A stretch of 60,603 nucleotides of DNA from Oscillospiraceae bacterium (GCA_015066205.1 SVOV01000011.1:1-60603), one strand, 5' to 3'. Shown: positions 25,052 to 35,205, counted from the first letter of the stretch. Translations and numbers: made by a program. Notes: a model not told the origin generated them from the sequence alone.

Positions 25052-25187
25052 AAACTCTGTACACATTAGTCTGCAGAGTTTTATTATATATAGCTTTATT
25101 GAAATGCTGATATATTTGTGTTACAATCTTTACTGTAATACATCTGACGGATATACAGATAATGTTTATAAATATTAAGGAGAAAAA

Positions 25188-26504
25188 ATGAAGCCTAATA
25201 TTATTTTATATTTTTCTGATCAACAGCGCTGGGACACTCTGAACAGTAAACTGATGCCTAATGTCTGGGAATTAGGAGAAGAAGGAGTGCTGTTTGAGAA
25301 TTCTTTTACTTGCCAGCCGGTTTGCGGCCCTGCCCGTGCCTGTTTGCAGACAGGTCAGTTTGCAACTGAAAACCGTTGCTATTGGAACGGGATTGCTTTG
25401 AAAGAAGATACAAAAACTTTAGCTGATTATTTCAATGAAAACGGCTATGATACAGCGTATATCGGAAAATGGCATCTCGCTTCAGACCGTTATGCAGGCA
25501 TCGGTGTTCATTGTGAAAAAACAGCTGTTCCGAAGGAAAGACAAGGCGGTTATAGATACTGGCGTGCGGCAGATGTTCTGGAGTTTACCTCACACGGTTA
25601 TGACGGATATGTTTTTGACGGTAACGGTAATCAGATTGATTTTAAGGGTTACAGAGCGGATTGTATAAATGACTTTGCGGTTGAATATGTAAATAACCAT
25701 AGTGGTGAAAAGCCTTTCTTTATGTTTGTTTCACAGCTTGAGCCACATCACCAGAATGACAGAGGTCATTTTGAAGGACCAACAGATAAAGTTGATGATT
25801 TTCGTGACTATCCTTTACCGGAGGATTTAACATTTCTTAAGGGCAATTACAAAGAAGAGTATCCCGATTATCTCGCTGCTATTCATTCCCTTGATGAAAA
25901 TGTCGGAAGGCTTGTTAAAGCTTTGAAGGATAAAGATCAGTATGATAATACGGTTATTGTTTACACAAGTGACCACGGTTGTCATTTTAAAACACGAAAT
26001 GCAGAATATAAACGCAGTTGTCACGATTCGAGTATACATACACCCCTTGTTTTTGGTGGAGGTGCTGTAGATAAAGGCGAGATTAAGAATTGTCTTGTCA
26101 GTCTTATCGACATTCCCCCTACACTTCTGTGTCTTGCAGAAATTGAGATGCCGAAAGCCTGTTCAGGAAATATTCTCCCTGTTAACAGGAAAGATGTTCC
26201 TGAAAGAGATTGTGTTTTTATTCAGATCAGTGAATCACAAGTCGGCAGGGCAGTACGAACAAAGGATTGGAAGTATTCTGCCAAAGCACTCGGATCGGGA
26301 AATATAAAACACAGCGCACGGATTTATTATGATGATTTTTTATATGACCTGAAAAATGATCCTAACGAAAGACATAACCTTGTAAATGATAAAGAATACA
26401 TTGATGCCTTAAGAAAAATGAGAGAGTTACTTGCACGTGAAATGGTTAAAGCCGGTGAGAAAAAACCGATATTTTACAAGCCTTTAAAATCAAAAAGTTT
26501 TTAA
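25188..26504 (+). CDS. Sulfatase-family hydrolase (CGPAR active site)
   Basis: 438 residues. PVCGPARACLQTG places the formylglycine cysteine at C46 in a C-G-P-A-R motif; this variant occurs in phosphonate-monoester-hydrolase-like and many Firmicutes sulfatases, versus C-x-P-S-R in classical ones. Metal and active-site motifs follow: IILYFSDQQRWD, YIGKWHLAS, QLEPHHQN, YTSDHGCHF, HTPLVFGG. There is no signal peptide, so it acts in the cytoplasm, probably on imported sulfated sugars or phosphodiesters. An anaerobic maturase is required but none is seen here. AAGGAG lies before the ATG. It sits alone between two tRNA-like copies. Confidence 0.87.
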   Translation: MKPNIILYFSDQQRWDTLNSKLMPNVWELGEEGVLFENSFTCQPVCGPARACLQTGQFATENRCYWNGIALKEDTKTLADYFNENGYDTAYIGKWHLASDRYAGIGVHCEKTAVPKERQGGYRYWRAADVLEFTSHGYDGYVFDGNGNQIDFKGYRADCINDFAVEYVNNHSGEKPFFMFVSQLEPHHQNDRGHFEGPTDKVDDFRDYPLPEDLTFLKGNYKEEYPDYLAAIHSLDENVGRLVKALKDKDQYDNTVIVYTSDHGCHFKTRNAEYKRSCHDSSIHTPLVFGGGAVDKGEIKNCLVSLIDIPPTLLCLAEIEMPKACSGNILPVNRKDVPERDCVFIQISESQVGRAVRTKDWKYSAKALGSGNIKHSARIYYDDFLYDLKNDPNERHNLVNDKEYIDALRKMRELLAREMVKAGEKKPIFYKPLKSKSF

Positions 26505-26602
26505 CTTTTATGCACTTACTGATAATGCAGAAAATATCAGTATGTATTATAGCTGTACCGTTTTGTGATCGAAGAGTTTTTTTAAGCTTGAAGTGGAGAA
26601 CA

Positions 26603-26684
26603 GGGGGTGCGTTTCTGCCTGTATCGGGAGAGTGCTTGACTGGCAGTCAAGAGGTCATGGGTTCGATCCCCACCGTCTCCACCA
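26603..26684 (+). pseudogene. tRNA-Ala-like copy with enlarged D loop
   Basis: 82 bases ending in CCA. Acceptor stem GGGGGTG/CGTCTCC pairs throughout (with G-U), anticodon stem CTTGA/TCAAG carries loop CTGGCAG (anticodon GGC), and the T arm ATGGG-TTCGATC-CCCAC has four paired bases that differ from the intact gene on both sides. The D region is abnormal: about six extra bases and a weak stem (TTTC/GAGT). It shares the odd GGGGTGCGTTT-TGC-TGTATCGGGAGAG 5' segment with the copy at 24972. It may be a decayed gene, an attachment-site duplicate or an unusual functional tRNA. Confidence 0.6.
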
Positions 26685-26793
26685 CAGCACACTGAGTAAT
26701 TATTTTTTTGCCCGCTTTAAAGTGAATGAGTTTTTTGTTGTCTTTTGAAATACTGTGTGTTTTATAGTATAATGATTAGGGAGGAATGATATC

Positions 26794-27867
26794 ATGTTCG
26801 AATTATCAAATGAACAAAGAATATGCTTTGCACTTAATCCAGTTCGCTCACATTGGGAATGTATTGAGGCCAAAGCCGGTCCCTATGATCAATTCAAGAC
26901 AATTCTTTATCTTGATGGTAATACGGCCGTAAAGTGTATTTTGTCCGGTGATACACAATACCTTGAATACGAGTTATCAGAAGCTGTCAGTTCTGATAGA
27001 AAATACTTGTTGCCTAAAACAGCAAAAGGGAAGGCGGTTCTTCTTTCATCCTCTAACATTTTGAAACGCAAGGGAACCGGTATGCGATTAAGTTATTATA
27101 ATAAGAAAATCTGTTTGTACAGTGAAATTACTGAATGCTCTTATTATTCTGACAGTTATTTGAATGGCAAAATTTACGATATAAGCGAATTTTCTCAATG
27201 GGTTGATAAGTGGTGTTATGAATCAAATATATCAGATAAAGAGGATATACTTGCATTTTCAAAGAAGAAGCGCAAACATGTCCGCTATAAAGAAGGTGAT
27301 GTGTTCCGTTTTAAAATCGGACGCAGATATTACGGTTACGGAAGAATAATTCTTGATTACAACATTATGAGAAAATCTAAGGAACCTTTCTGGGATATTC
27401 TTATGAGTACGCCTGTTGTGTGCAGTGTATATCATATAGTCACAGATCGACCTGATGTTTCAGTTTCCGAATTGAGTATGCTTTGCTCTTTACCTTCAAC
27501 CATAATAACGGATAATTCATTATTTTACGGTGAATTTGAAATTATCGGAAATATTCCGGTTTCAGATGAAGAAGATTACCCGATTATGTATGGTAACAGC
27601 ATTGTTTTTGGTAAAACTGCTGTTTGCTATCAATGCGGAAAAACTTTTCGAATGATTGAAAATAAAACAGCATTGTATCCCCAATTTACTAACAATTCCG
27701 TCTCTTTCAGCTTAAACTTTACTTTAGACATTCTGTTAAAATGTATCAGCGAAAATTCAAATGCTCCGTATTGGACGAATTATAATACATATTGCGTAGA
27801 CACAGACTTACGCAATCCTAAATATGCTGAAAAATTAAAAATTGTAAAAGAACAGTTTGGATTATAA
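26794..27867 (+). CDS. Imm26-like immunity protein
   Basis: 357 residues, soluble. The central RYKEGDVFRFKIGRRYYGYG followed by RIILDYN matches what I remember of Immunity protein 26, a family that neutralises polymorphic or contact-dependent toxins. The N-terminal 150 residues are an extra region (ICFALNPVRSHWECIEAKAG) and a C-terminal region (about 270-357) includes CYQCGKTF. No toxin gene is adjacent, so it may be an orphan immunity gene acquired with the tRNA-linked insertions. GGGAGGA lies before the ATG. The region 27868-28108 downstream has no recognised feature. Confidence 0.6.
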   Translation: MFELSNEQRICFALNPVRSHWECIEAKAGPYDQFKTILYLDGNTAVKCILSGDTQYLEYELSEAVSSDRKYLLPKTAKGKAVLLSSSNILKRKGTGMRLSYYNKKICLYSEITECSYYSDSYLNGKIYDISEFSQWVDKWCYESNISDKEDILAFSKKKRKHVRYKEGDVFRFKIGRRYYGYGRIILDYNIMRKSKEPFWDILMSTPVVCSVYHIVTDRPDVSVSELSMLCSLPSTIITDNSLFYGEFEIIGNIPVSDEEDYPIMYGNSIVFGKTAVCYQCGKTFRMIENKTALYPQFTNNSVSFSLNFTLDILLKCISENSNAPYWTNYNTYCVDTDLRNPKYAEKLKIVKEQFGL

Positions 27868-28108
27868 ATATTTAGTAAGTGCCGGCTGAGAATGCAGCTA
27901 TATACCCGCCGGATTTAATCATTGTTATGAACTATCGGCTATGATAAAAAGTCTATGGTATTTATATTCCGAAATATTTAAAAAATTGAAATCACCTAAG
28001 TTGTTATGCAATGATGATGAAAGTTCTTTACTCTGTCAAAAAATATTGTATTTGAGTTTTAATTCTGTTATACTGTCTTTTAGTTTTGAAATTAACAGGT
28101 GATCAATT

Positions 28109-28912
28109 ATGGAAAACATTGGAATACTTCGCAGTAAAAAGCTTTTTTTATTCGATATGGATGGAACTTTATATCTTGGAAATAAGTTATATGACTTTAC
28201 ACTTGAATTATTGGATATGTTAAAAAAGACAGGAAGACATTATCTTTTTATGACAAATAATTCATCCAAAAGTGTTGATGATTATGTAAAAAAACTGGCA
28301 AGCCTCGGCATTGAAGCTGACAGAAATGATTTTATGACATCTTCACAGGCAACTGCCTTTTATCTTCATAAGCATCACGAAGGTCAAAAGCTTTATGTAT
28401 GCGGAACCCGCTCACTTAAAGATGAGCTAATTAGAGAAGGTTTTTCTGTAACCGAAGATGTTAATGAAACAGAATGTATCGTTATGGGCTTTGACACCGA
28501 GCTTACTTTTCAGAAGCTTCACGATGTCAGCTTTATGCTGCTCACAAGGCCCGAGCTGCCTTATATAGCTACTAATCCCGACTATGTTTGTCCAACTGAA
28601 TTCGGCTCTGTTCCTGACTGCGGAAGCGTTTGCGATATGATATATAATGCCACAAAAAAAAGACCCGTAGTAATAGGTAAGCCGTCTCCTTTGATGCCTC
28701 AACTTGCTATGGAGGCATTAAGGATCAAAGACAGTGAAGCCTGTGTTGTCGGCGACCGTATTTATACTGATATCAAATCAGGACTAAATGCCGGAATTAC
28801 TTCTGTTCTTGTCCTGAGCGGTGAAACTACAAAAGAAATTCTTGATGAAAGCGAAGATAAGCCCCATATTGTTTTAGACAATGCAGGTCAGATTCTTGAA
28901 GCTCTCAAATAA
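28109..28912 (+). CDS. HAD-IIA family phosphatase (NagD-like)
   Basis: 267 residues. Motif I DMDGT (residues 16-20), motif II MTNNSS, motif III lysine in VVIGKPSP and motif IV VVGDRIYTDI are all present; the C2-type cap lies between them. NagD-like enzymes dephosphorylate sugar phosphates, nucleotides or pyridoxal phosphate; substrate not deducible. Cytoplasmic. CAGGTGA lies before the ATG. It is a single gene, closed by a strong terminator shared with the convergent lipase-like gene. Confidence 0.9.
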   Translation: MENIGILRSKKLFLFDMDGTLYLGNKLYDFTLELLDMLKKTGRHYLFMTNNSSKSVDDYVKKLASLGIEADRNDFMTSSQATAFYLHKHHEGQKLYVCGTRSLKDELIREGFSVTEDVNETECIVMGFDTELTFQKLHDVSFMLLTRPELPYIATNPDYVCPTEFGSVPDCGSVCDMIYNATKKRPVVIGKPSPLMPQLAMEALRIKDSEACVVGDRIYTDIKSGLNAGITSVLVLSGETTKEILDESEDKPHIVLDNAGQILEALK

Positions 28913-28918
28913 GTATAT

Positions 28919-28953
28919 AAAAAACAGCGGTTATAAAACCGCTGTTTTTTTAT
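28919..28953. terminator. Bidirectional terminator
   Basis: AACAGCGGTT (28923-28932) pairs perfectly with AACCGCTGTT (28937-28946), flanked by an A run and a T run. It serves the HAD gene and the convergent gene. Confidence 0.85.
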
Positions 28954-30479
28954 AATACGTTAAATAAAGCTCTGAGTTTCTTTAATATGACTGCAAAAAA
29001 TTCTTTAATTTTCTGTAAGAATGAGAAAATACCGTTGTTTTCATTCAATATTTCTTCAGTGTCAGGGATTATTCTGTTTATATCGGAATTATAGATCAGA
29101 AATCTCGGAAACTCTTTAAGAGAATAAACCGTTATTTCTTCTTCACTGTAAAGAATACAGTCAACAAGATGATCTAAATCATCATAATTGTCAGAATGTT
29201 TTGCATATTTGATAAACCAAGTCTTTTCGGGAAACAGACAAGTTGATGCGTCGACCGTTTTATCCGGAGAAATAAACTCCGGAGGAGTATTATTGATAAT
29301 TCCGTCATCAAGTGTTGCGCCATATAAAGCAAATGTTGCACCGAAAGATGAGTTTTTGGAATCAAGAACTCCGTCACTTATCTGCTGCCATTGTGATGTT
29401 GCAGGAATTGATGAATATCCGTATCTTGATATAACTCCGAAATTTCCGTTTCTGTCAGCTTTGAGAAGAAGCTCATCCTTTTTATCCCTGACAAGAGTAT
29501 TGTACTTTTCGATTTTAGACCGGAGCTCTTCCTTGCCTTCAGCACCCTCGGGAATAAAATTAGTAAATGTATATTCCATAGCCTCATCAATATCTTCATC
29601 GGGAACCATTGCCCAGATAGTGAGCCATTTTCCGAAAAGAGGAACTACTACTTCAGGAATGAGCTTGTCACCGAGGTTTTCAAGAATTGTGTTTCCCAGT
29701 GACGCCACAAGACTCCCGAGACCTGCGGCTTCGAGAAGATCAAAAATCTTATCGAGCAGTTCTTCATTGTCAATGCCGTCAACAGCAAAATCTAAAAATG
29801 ACATAAGTGAATCGTTGCTGATTACAATATCTCCCATAAACAGATGGCCTGTATAGCTTTCGCCGTAAATTGCCGTTGTGTTAAAAGCAAGAGCATCAAT
29901 CTTGTCGAATCCGTAAACGGAAAGATATGTCAGAGTTATAATTCCGCCGAGACTGTGACAGTCGATAGCAACCTTCTGAGCTCCTGTGCATTCGAGTACA
30001 TAATTGATGTAATCATTGAGCTTTGCGGCGGATTCAAAGGGATCGGCACGCCAGTCATAATGAAAGATCGTATCGGGATCATTCTTTAATTCTTCAGGAG
30101 TCGGATAATCAAAGATTATTCCTGAACCGTTGGTAATCGAACCGTCGGGATCACTGCAGGAATTTTTGAAAAATTCATATGCAAGAGGTGAAATATCATC
30201 TCCAAGCTTGTCCCAGTTTCTTGTAACGGAAAACTCAAGCAATGCAGGAATGCAATCTTTTACAAGGCCGAGAATCGAATCTGTTGATGGTGGCCAGGTA
30301 ATTTCTGAATCAGGATCAGAAGCATCAACATAGATTTCAGAAGACATAATTCCGGGAACATGTATGTTCGGACATCTTTCAGTTATAAGTTCGGCAGCAA
30401 AAATCGGAGCAGAGGTTAAAACGAGCATCATAACAGCAAGAAACAAAGAGATAAAATGCTTAAATTTTAATTTTTTCAT
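28950..30479 (-). CDS. Secreted lipase/acyltransferase-like alpha/beta hydrolase
   Basis: 509 residues. Signal peptide (residues 1-29, FISLFLAVMMLVLTSAPIFA). HVPGIMSSEIYV near the N-terminus and VAIDCHSLGGIITLTYL near residue 172 form an LCAT/lipase-like alpha/beta hydrolase pattern; the nucleophile serine is in C-H-S-L-G-G, where the first glycine of the usual G-x-S-x-G is a cysteine. A late HSDNYDDLDHLVDC could hold the catalytic histidine. A hydrophobic C-terminal tail (FFAVILKKLRALFNVL) may touch the membrane. It probably hydrolyses lipids outside the cell. GGGAGGAC lies before the ATG. Confidence 0.75.
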   Translation of the reverse strand: MKKLKFKHFISLFLAVMMLVLTSAPIFAAELITERCPNIHVPGIMSSEIYVDASDPDSEITWPPSTDSILGLVKDCIPALLEFSVTRNWDKLGDDISPLAYEFFKNSCSDPDGSITNGSGIIFDYPTPEELKNDPDTIFHYDWRADPFESAAKLNDYINYVLECTGAQKVAIDCHSLGGIITLTYLSVYGFDKIDALAFNTTAIYGESYTGHLFMGDIVISNDSLMSFLDFAVDGIDNEELLDKIFDLLEAAGLGSLVASLGNTILENLGDKLIPEVVVPLFGKWLTIWAMVPDEDIDEAMEYTFTNFIPEGAEGKEELRSKIEKYNTLVRDKKDELLLKADRNGNFGVISRYGYSSIPATSQWQQISDGVLDSKNSSFGATFALYGATLDDGIINNTPPEFISPDKTVDASTCLFPEKTWFIKYAKHSDNYDDLDHLVDCILYSEEEITVYSLKEFPRFLIYNSDINRIIPDTEEILNENNGIFSFLQKIKEFFAVILKKLRALFNVL

Positions 30480-30600
30480 AATTAAGTCCTCCCTTATTTA
30501 TTAAATATAACATTAATAAAAAAAATTGTAAAGTCACATATTATTAATAAATTTGACTTTAGTTATTTTTAGTGATATATTAGTCGGAGGATGTGATGAT

Positions 30601-32967
30601 ATGGAAAATATAATGTATTTCGATAAGCCTGCAAAATTCTGGGAGGAAGCTCTTCCTATCGGTAACGGAAGACTCGGTGCCATGGTATATTCAGGCACTA
30701 AAGAGCTTGTTCTGCAAATGAACGAGATCACCCTTTGGAACGGTGAGCCTTACTCTGCTGCAGATAAAACAGAGGCATATAAGTATCTCCCTGAACTTAG
30801 AGGTCTTATCAATTCAAAAAAATATGAGGAAGCAGCAAAGCTTCTTGATAAAGAATTTATAAATAACGGCGGCGGATTTGAAGCTGCATACTCGGGTTCA
30901 TATCAGACATTCGGTGAACTGTTAATTTCATTTAATTCAAAGCTTGGAAAAATCAAAAATTTCAGAAGAGAACTGAATTTAAGTGATGCTGTCTGTTCCG
31001 ATTCTTTTTCAGCGGGAGCAGTCAGGGTCGAAAGGGAATATTTTTCTTCAAAAGTTGATAACGCTGTATTTATAATGCTTAAAAGTGATGTCAAGGGCTT
31101 CTTCAACTTTGATATTTCGTATCGGTTAGATCACATTGAAGAAATTTCAGCTGAAAGAAATACTTTATCTTTCTGCGGACATTGTGACGGAAATTCCTCA
31201 CATATGGGTTTTGCAGGTGAAATCAAAGTACTGAACATCGGCGGCGATATAGTTCCGCAGGGAGATTCTTTAAGGATCAATTCTGCTGATTCTGTTATAA
31301 TTTGTTTTACAGCGGCGACTGATTATATTCTTGATCAGAGTCTTAATTTCAAAAGCGGAGATCCCGTTAAAAAATGCAATGAAATAATCAGCTGCATTGA
31401 TCTATCGGATTATGAAAGAATAAAAAAAGAACACATAGCTGAATACAGAAACTTATTTAACAGTTCCGTTCTGAATTTATCTTCAGATAATCAGGAGAAT
31501 CTGACTTTACAGAAGAGACTTCGCAAATTCAATAAGTCTCAAAATGATAACGGACTTATTGAATTACTTTTTAATTTCGGTAAATATCTTCTCATTTCCT
31601 GCAGCCGTGAAGACAATGCGTTACCTGCAAATCTTCAGGGGCTCTGGTGTAAAGATTACAAAGCTCCGTGGCACTGTGACTATCACACAAATATAAATCT
31701 ACAGATGAATTATTGGTGTGCAGGTCCGATAAATCTTATTAATTGTACTGAGCCTCTTGCAAAGTTTATTTGTTCATTGCAGAAGAATGGTGCAAAAACA
31801 GCTAAAGCATACTATAATGCACCGGGATGGACTTTATATACTATTTCTAATCCTTGGCTCTGGACATCTCCGGGTTGGGGCGGAGGCTGGTCACAGTACC
31901 CCCTCGGCGGAGCATGGCTTTGTAAGCATCTTGTCGAATATTATAATTTTTCACAGGATAAATCTTTGCTGAATAGTTTTTATGATATTCTTAAGGAAAA
32001 CACTATTTTTAACATTGCAATTCTTTTTGAGGATGAAAACGGATATCTTATGACAAATCCTGCCACATCACCTGAAAATAATTTCCGCGATGATGACGGA
32101 AATGAGGGATGGGTCTGCAAAGGAACTGCAATGGATATCGAAATGCTCTACGAAAATTTTACTGATATGATCGATGTTTGTACAATTCTCGGAAGAGATG
32201 ACGAGCTTAAAACAAAATTACAGGTGCTTTTAAAAAGGCTGAAGCCGTTAAAAATCGGCACTGCCGGTCAGCTTTGTGAATGGGAAGGGGATTGGGATAT
32301 GAATGCACCCGAGCCCCATCACAGACATGTTTCTCACTTATACGGTCTTCATCCCGGCACCATGATTTCTGACGAAAAAACACCTGAACTTGCAGATGCA
32401 TGCAGAAAAACACTTGAGCTCCGCGGAGATGACGGAACAGGCTGGAGTCTCGCATGGAAAATCAACTTTTTTGCGCGTCTTCATGACGGAAATCATGCCG
32501 AAAAGCTTGTAAATCGCCTTTTAAGACCGGTAAAGGACGGATTTGTTATGAGATACAGTAAAGGCGGCGGTGTTTATCCGAACCTTTTCGATGCACATCC
32601 TCCTTTTCAGATAGACGGAAATTTCGGTGCAGTTTCGGGAATATGTGAAATGCTTCTTCAAAGCCATGTCAAGCTTTCCGAAAACAGCTTTTTATATCAT
32701 TTTCTGCCTGCGTTACCTGATAATTGGACATCCGGATCTGTCAGGGATTTTCTTGCTCGAGGAAATTGTACGATATCGCTCGAATGGTCGGACAATAAAC
32801 TTACAAAAGCTTTTGTTAAATCTGCCGAAACAAAAAAACTGTATATAAAAGGATGTTTTAAGGTGCTCTGTAAAGAAGAAAGTGTATATGCAGAGTACTC
32901 AAACGGCATAACTGAATTTACATCTGAAAAGGATACAGAATATTTACTTATACCTGAAAGGAATTAA
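30601..32967 (+). CDS. GH95 family alpha-fucosidase-like glycoside hydrolase
   Basis: 788 residues, normal for GH95. Family signatures in order: EEALPIGNGRLGAMVYSG, LQGLWCKDYKAPWHCDYHTN, INLQMNYW, HRHVSHLYGLHPG, GDDGTGWSLAWKINFFARLH, NLFDAHPPFQIDGNFGA. GH95 inverting enzymes remove alpha-1,2-L-fucose or L-galactose from host and plant glycans. No signal peptide, so imported oligosaccharides are the likely substrate. Start choice: GGAGG at 30586-30590 precedes ATG 30601; the TTG at 30553 has no site. The methionine gene follows after only four bases, an odd pairing. Confidence 0.93.
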   Translation: MENIMYFDKPAKFWEEALPIGNGRLGAMVYSGTKELVLQMNEITLWNGEPYSAADKTEAYKYLPELRGLINSKKYEEAAKLLDKEFINNGGGFEAAYSGSYQTFGELLISFNSKLGKIKNFRRELNLSDAVCSDSFSAGAVRVEREYFSSKVDNAVFIMLKSDVKGFFNFDISYRLDHIEEISAERNTLSFCGHCDGNSSHMGFAGEIKVLNIGGDIVPQGDSLRINSADSVIICFTAATDYILDQSLNFKSGDPVKKCNEIISCIDLSDYERIKKEHIAEYRNLFNSSVLNLSSDNQENLTLQKRLRKFNKSQNDNGLIELLFNFGKYLLISCSREDNALPANLQGLWCKDYKAPWHCDYHTNINLQMNYWCAGPINLINCTEPLAKFICSLQKNGAKTAKAYYNAPGWTLYTISNPWLWTSPGWGGGWSQYPLGGAWLCKHLVEYYNFSQDKSLLNSFYDILKENTIFNIAILFEDENGYLMTNPATSPENNFRDDDGNEGWVCKGTAMDIEMLYENFTDMIDVCTILGRDDELKTKLQVLLKRLKPLKIGTAGQLCEWEGDWDMNAPEPHHRHVSHLYGLHPGTMISDEKTPELADACRKTLELRGDDGTGWSLAWKINFFARLHDGNHAEKLVNRLLRPVKDGFVMRYSKGGGVYPNLFDAHPPFQIDGNFGAVSGICEMLLQSHVKLSENSFLYHFLPALPDNWTSGSVRDFLARGNCTISLEWSDNKLTKAFVKSAETKKLYIKGCFKVLCKEESVYAEYSNGITEFTSEKDTEYLLIPERN

Positions 32968-32971
32968 TAAT

Positions 32972-34258
32972 ATGAGCGAACATAGAATTGAAACTAAATG
33001 TGTGCAGGGCGGATATACTCCCGGTAACGGAGAGCCCCGACAGATACCTATTATACAGAGCACTACATTTAAATATGACACAAGTGAAGATATGGGTAAG
33101 CTTTTCGATCTTGAAGCAAGCGGATATTTTTATTCAAGACTTCAGAATCCTACTTGTGACACAGTAGCAGCTAAGATCTGTGAAATGGAAGGCGGAAGTG
33201 CCGCTATGCTTCTTTCTTCAGGACAGGCTGCAAGCTTTTTTGCTACATTTAACATCTGTGAAAACGGTGGACATATTGTATCATCATCTGCAATATACGG
33301 AGGAACTTATAATCTTTTTGCCGTTACTATGAAGAAGATGGGCATCAGCTGTACATTTGTTGATCCCGATTGCACGGAAGAAGAGCTTGAAGCTGCATTT
33401 ACACCCGAAACAAAGCTTGTTTTCGGTGAAACTATTGCAAATCCCGCTCTTAAGGTGCTTGATATTGAAAAATTCGCGAATGCAGCTCATAAACACGGTG
33501 TTCCTCTTATTATTGATAACACTTTTGCGACACCTGTTCATTGCAGACCTATTGAATGGGGAGCAGATATCGTAACTCATTCAACTACCAAATATATGGA
33601 CGGTCACGGTGCTGCTGTCGGCGGATGTATCGTTGATTCAGGAAAATTCGACTGGATGAAATATGCTGACAAGTACCCCGGACTTTGTACACCCGATGAC
33701 AGCTACCACGGAATAACCTATGCGGAAAAGTTTGGCAAAGAGGGCGCGTTTATCACAAAGGCAACTGCACAGCTTATGAGAGATCTCGGGACAACTCCCT
33801 CTCCCCAAAGCGCTTTTATTCTTAATCTCGGACTTGAAAGTCTTCATGTTAGAATTAAAAGGCACTATGAAAATGCTCTTGCCGTTGCAAAGTTCCTTAA
33901 AAATAACGATAAAATTTCATGGGTCAATTTTTCAGGCCTTGAAGGCGATAAATATTATGAGCTTGCAAAAAAATATATGCCGGACGGAACCTGCGGTGTC
34001 ATCAGCTTTGGTGTAAAAGGCGGAAGGAAAGCAGCTGAAAAGTTCATGAAGGCATTGAAACTCATCGCTATTGAAACTCATGTTGCAGATGCCCGTTCCT
34101 GCTGTCTTCACCCTGCAAATTCTACTCACCGTCAGATGACTGAAGAAGAGCTTATTGCAGCAGGTGTACCCTCTGATCTTGTCCGTTTATCCTGCGGACT
34201 TGAAAACAGTGCCGATCTTATTGATGATATCTGTCAGGCACTTAATACAATATATTAA
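32972..34258 (+). CDS. metY: O-acetylhomoserine aminocarboxypropyltransferase (sulfhydrylase)
   Basis: 428 residues. Cys/Met-metabolism PLP enzyme: [42 protein letters not shown]-type region [14 protein letters not shown], and the PLP lysine in [12 protein letters not shown]. Length over 420 residues and the [20 protein letters not shown] start fit MetY rather than MetB/MetC. It makes homocysteine from O-acetylhomoserine and sulfide. metA follows 11 bases downstream and supplies the acyl-homoserine. AAAGGAA lies before the ATG. Confidence 0.93.
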   Translation: MSEHRIETKCVQGGYTPGNGEPRQIPIIQSTTFKYDTSEDMGKLFDLEASGYFYSRLQNPTCDTVAAKICEMEGGSAAMLLSSGQAASFFATFNICENGGHIVSSSAIYGGTYNLFAVTMKKMGISCTFVDPDCTEEELEAAFTPETKLVFGETIANPALKVLDIEKFANAAHKHGVPLIIDNTFATPVHCRPIEWGADIVTHSTTKYMDGHGAAVGGCIVDSGKFDWMKYADKYPGLCTPDDSYHGITYAEKFGKEGAFITKATAQLMRDLGTTPSPQSAFILNLGLESLHVRIKRHYENALAVAKFLKNNDKISWVNFSGLEGDKYYELAKKYMPDGTCGVISFGVKGGRKAAEKFMKALKLIAIETHVADARSCCLHPANSTHRQMTEEELIAAGVPSDLVRLSCGLENSADLIDDICQALNTIY

Positions 34259-34269
34259 GGAGCAGTTTA

Positions 34270-35205
34270 ATGCCGATTAAAATTCCTAACGAATTACCCG
34301 CAGTAAAAACTCTGACTGAAGAGAATATTTTCGTTATGACAGAAACAAGAGCCATTTCGCAGGACATCCGACCTCTGAAAATTCTTGTGCTAAATCTCAT
34401 GCCGAAAAAAATTGCTACGGAAACTCAGCTTTCACGAATACTCGGAAATACTCCGCTGCAGATTGAAATTGAGCTTATTATGACTGCAAGCCATGTGCCG
34501 ACACATATATCTGCTGAGCATCTTCTTGCTTTTTATAAGACATTCAATGATGTTAAGGATAATTATTATGACGGTATGATAATTACAGGCGCACCTGTTG
34601 AACAGCTGCCCTTTGAAGAAGTTGATTATTGGAATGAGCTTTGCGAGATAATGGAATGGTCAAAAAAGCATGTACACAGTACCTTCCATATTTGTTGGGG
34701 CGCACAGGCTGGACTTTATTATCATTACGGTATTGAGAAATATGATCTTTCCGAAAAAATGTTTGGCGTATTCCCACATAAGGTTGACTACAAACGATCA
34801 ATTCTTTTCAGGGGCTTTGATGATAAATTCTGGGTTCCTCATTCAAGACATACAAGTGTCAGAAGAGAAGATATAGAGAAAGTTGAAAAGCTTCGTATTC
34901 TTGCTTCTTCAGATGAAGCCGGTGTTTATTGTGTTGCAACGGAAAAGGGTAAGCAGGTTTTTGTTATGGGTCATTCTGAATATGATCCTCTGACATTGAA
35001 AGAGGAGTATGACAGAGATGTAGGAAAAGGTCTTGATATCAAGGTGCCTGTCAATTATTTCCCTGATGACGATCCTGCAAAAGAGCCTATAGTCCGTTGG
35101 AGAGCTCACGCCAATCTTTTATATTGTAATTGGCTTAATTATTTCGTTTATCAGACAACACCATACGAAATAAGTGATATTTCTGCCGAAAACAGCAAAA
35201 ATTAA
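34270..35205 (+). CDS. metA: Homoserine O-acyltransferase MetA
   Basis: 311 residues, normal length. [40 protein letters not shown], then HICWGAQAG with the catalytic cysteine, [13 protein letters not shown] and VMGHSEYDP are hallmark MetA segments. It activates homoserine with an acyl-CoA; in Firmicutes MetA usually uses acetyl-CoA, which suits the upstream O-acetylhomoserine enzyme. GGAG lies before the ATG and the spacing shows one operon. Confidence 0.94.
   Translation: MPIKIPNELPAVKTLTEENIFVMTETRAISQDIRPLKILVLNLMPKKIATETQLSRILGNTPLQIEIELIMTASHVPTHISAEHLLAFYKTFNDVKDNYYDGMIITGAPVEQLPFEEVDYWNELCEIMEWSKKHVHSTFHICWGAQAGLYYHYGIEKYDLSEKMFGVFPHKVDYKRSILFRGFDDKFWVPHSRHTSVRREDIEKVEKLRILASSDEAGVYCVATEKGKQVFVMGHSEYDPLTLKEEYDRDVGKGLDIKVPVNYFPDDDPAKEPIVRWRAHANLLYCNWLNYFVYQTTPYEISDISAENSKN

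Noticed and set aside
24925-25110. 61-codon open frame across the tRNA-like copy
   Set aside because: It reads through the tRNA-derived sequence and has no ribosome site.
29188-29856. 222-codon open frame on the + strand
   Set aside because: It lies antisense to the lipase-like gene, has serine-rich shadow composition and no ribosome site.
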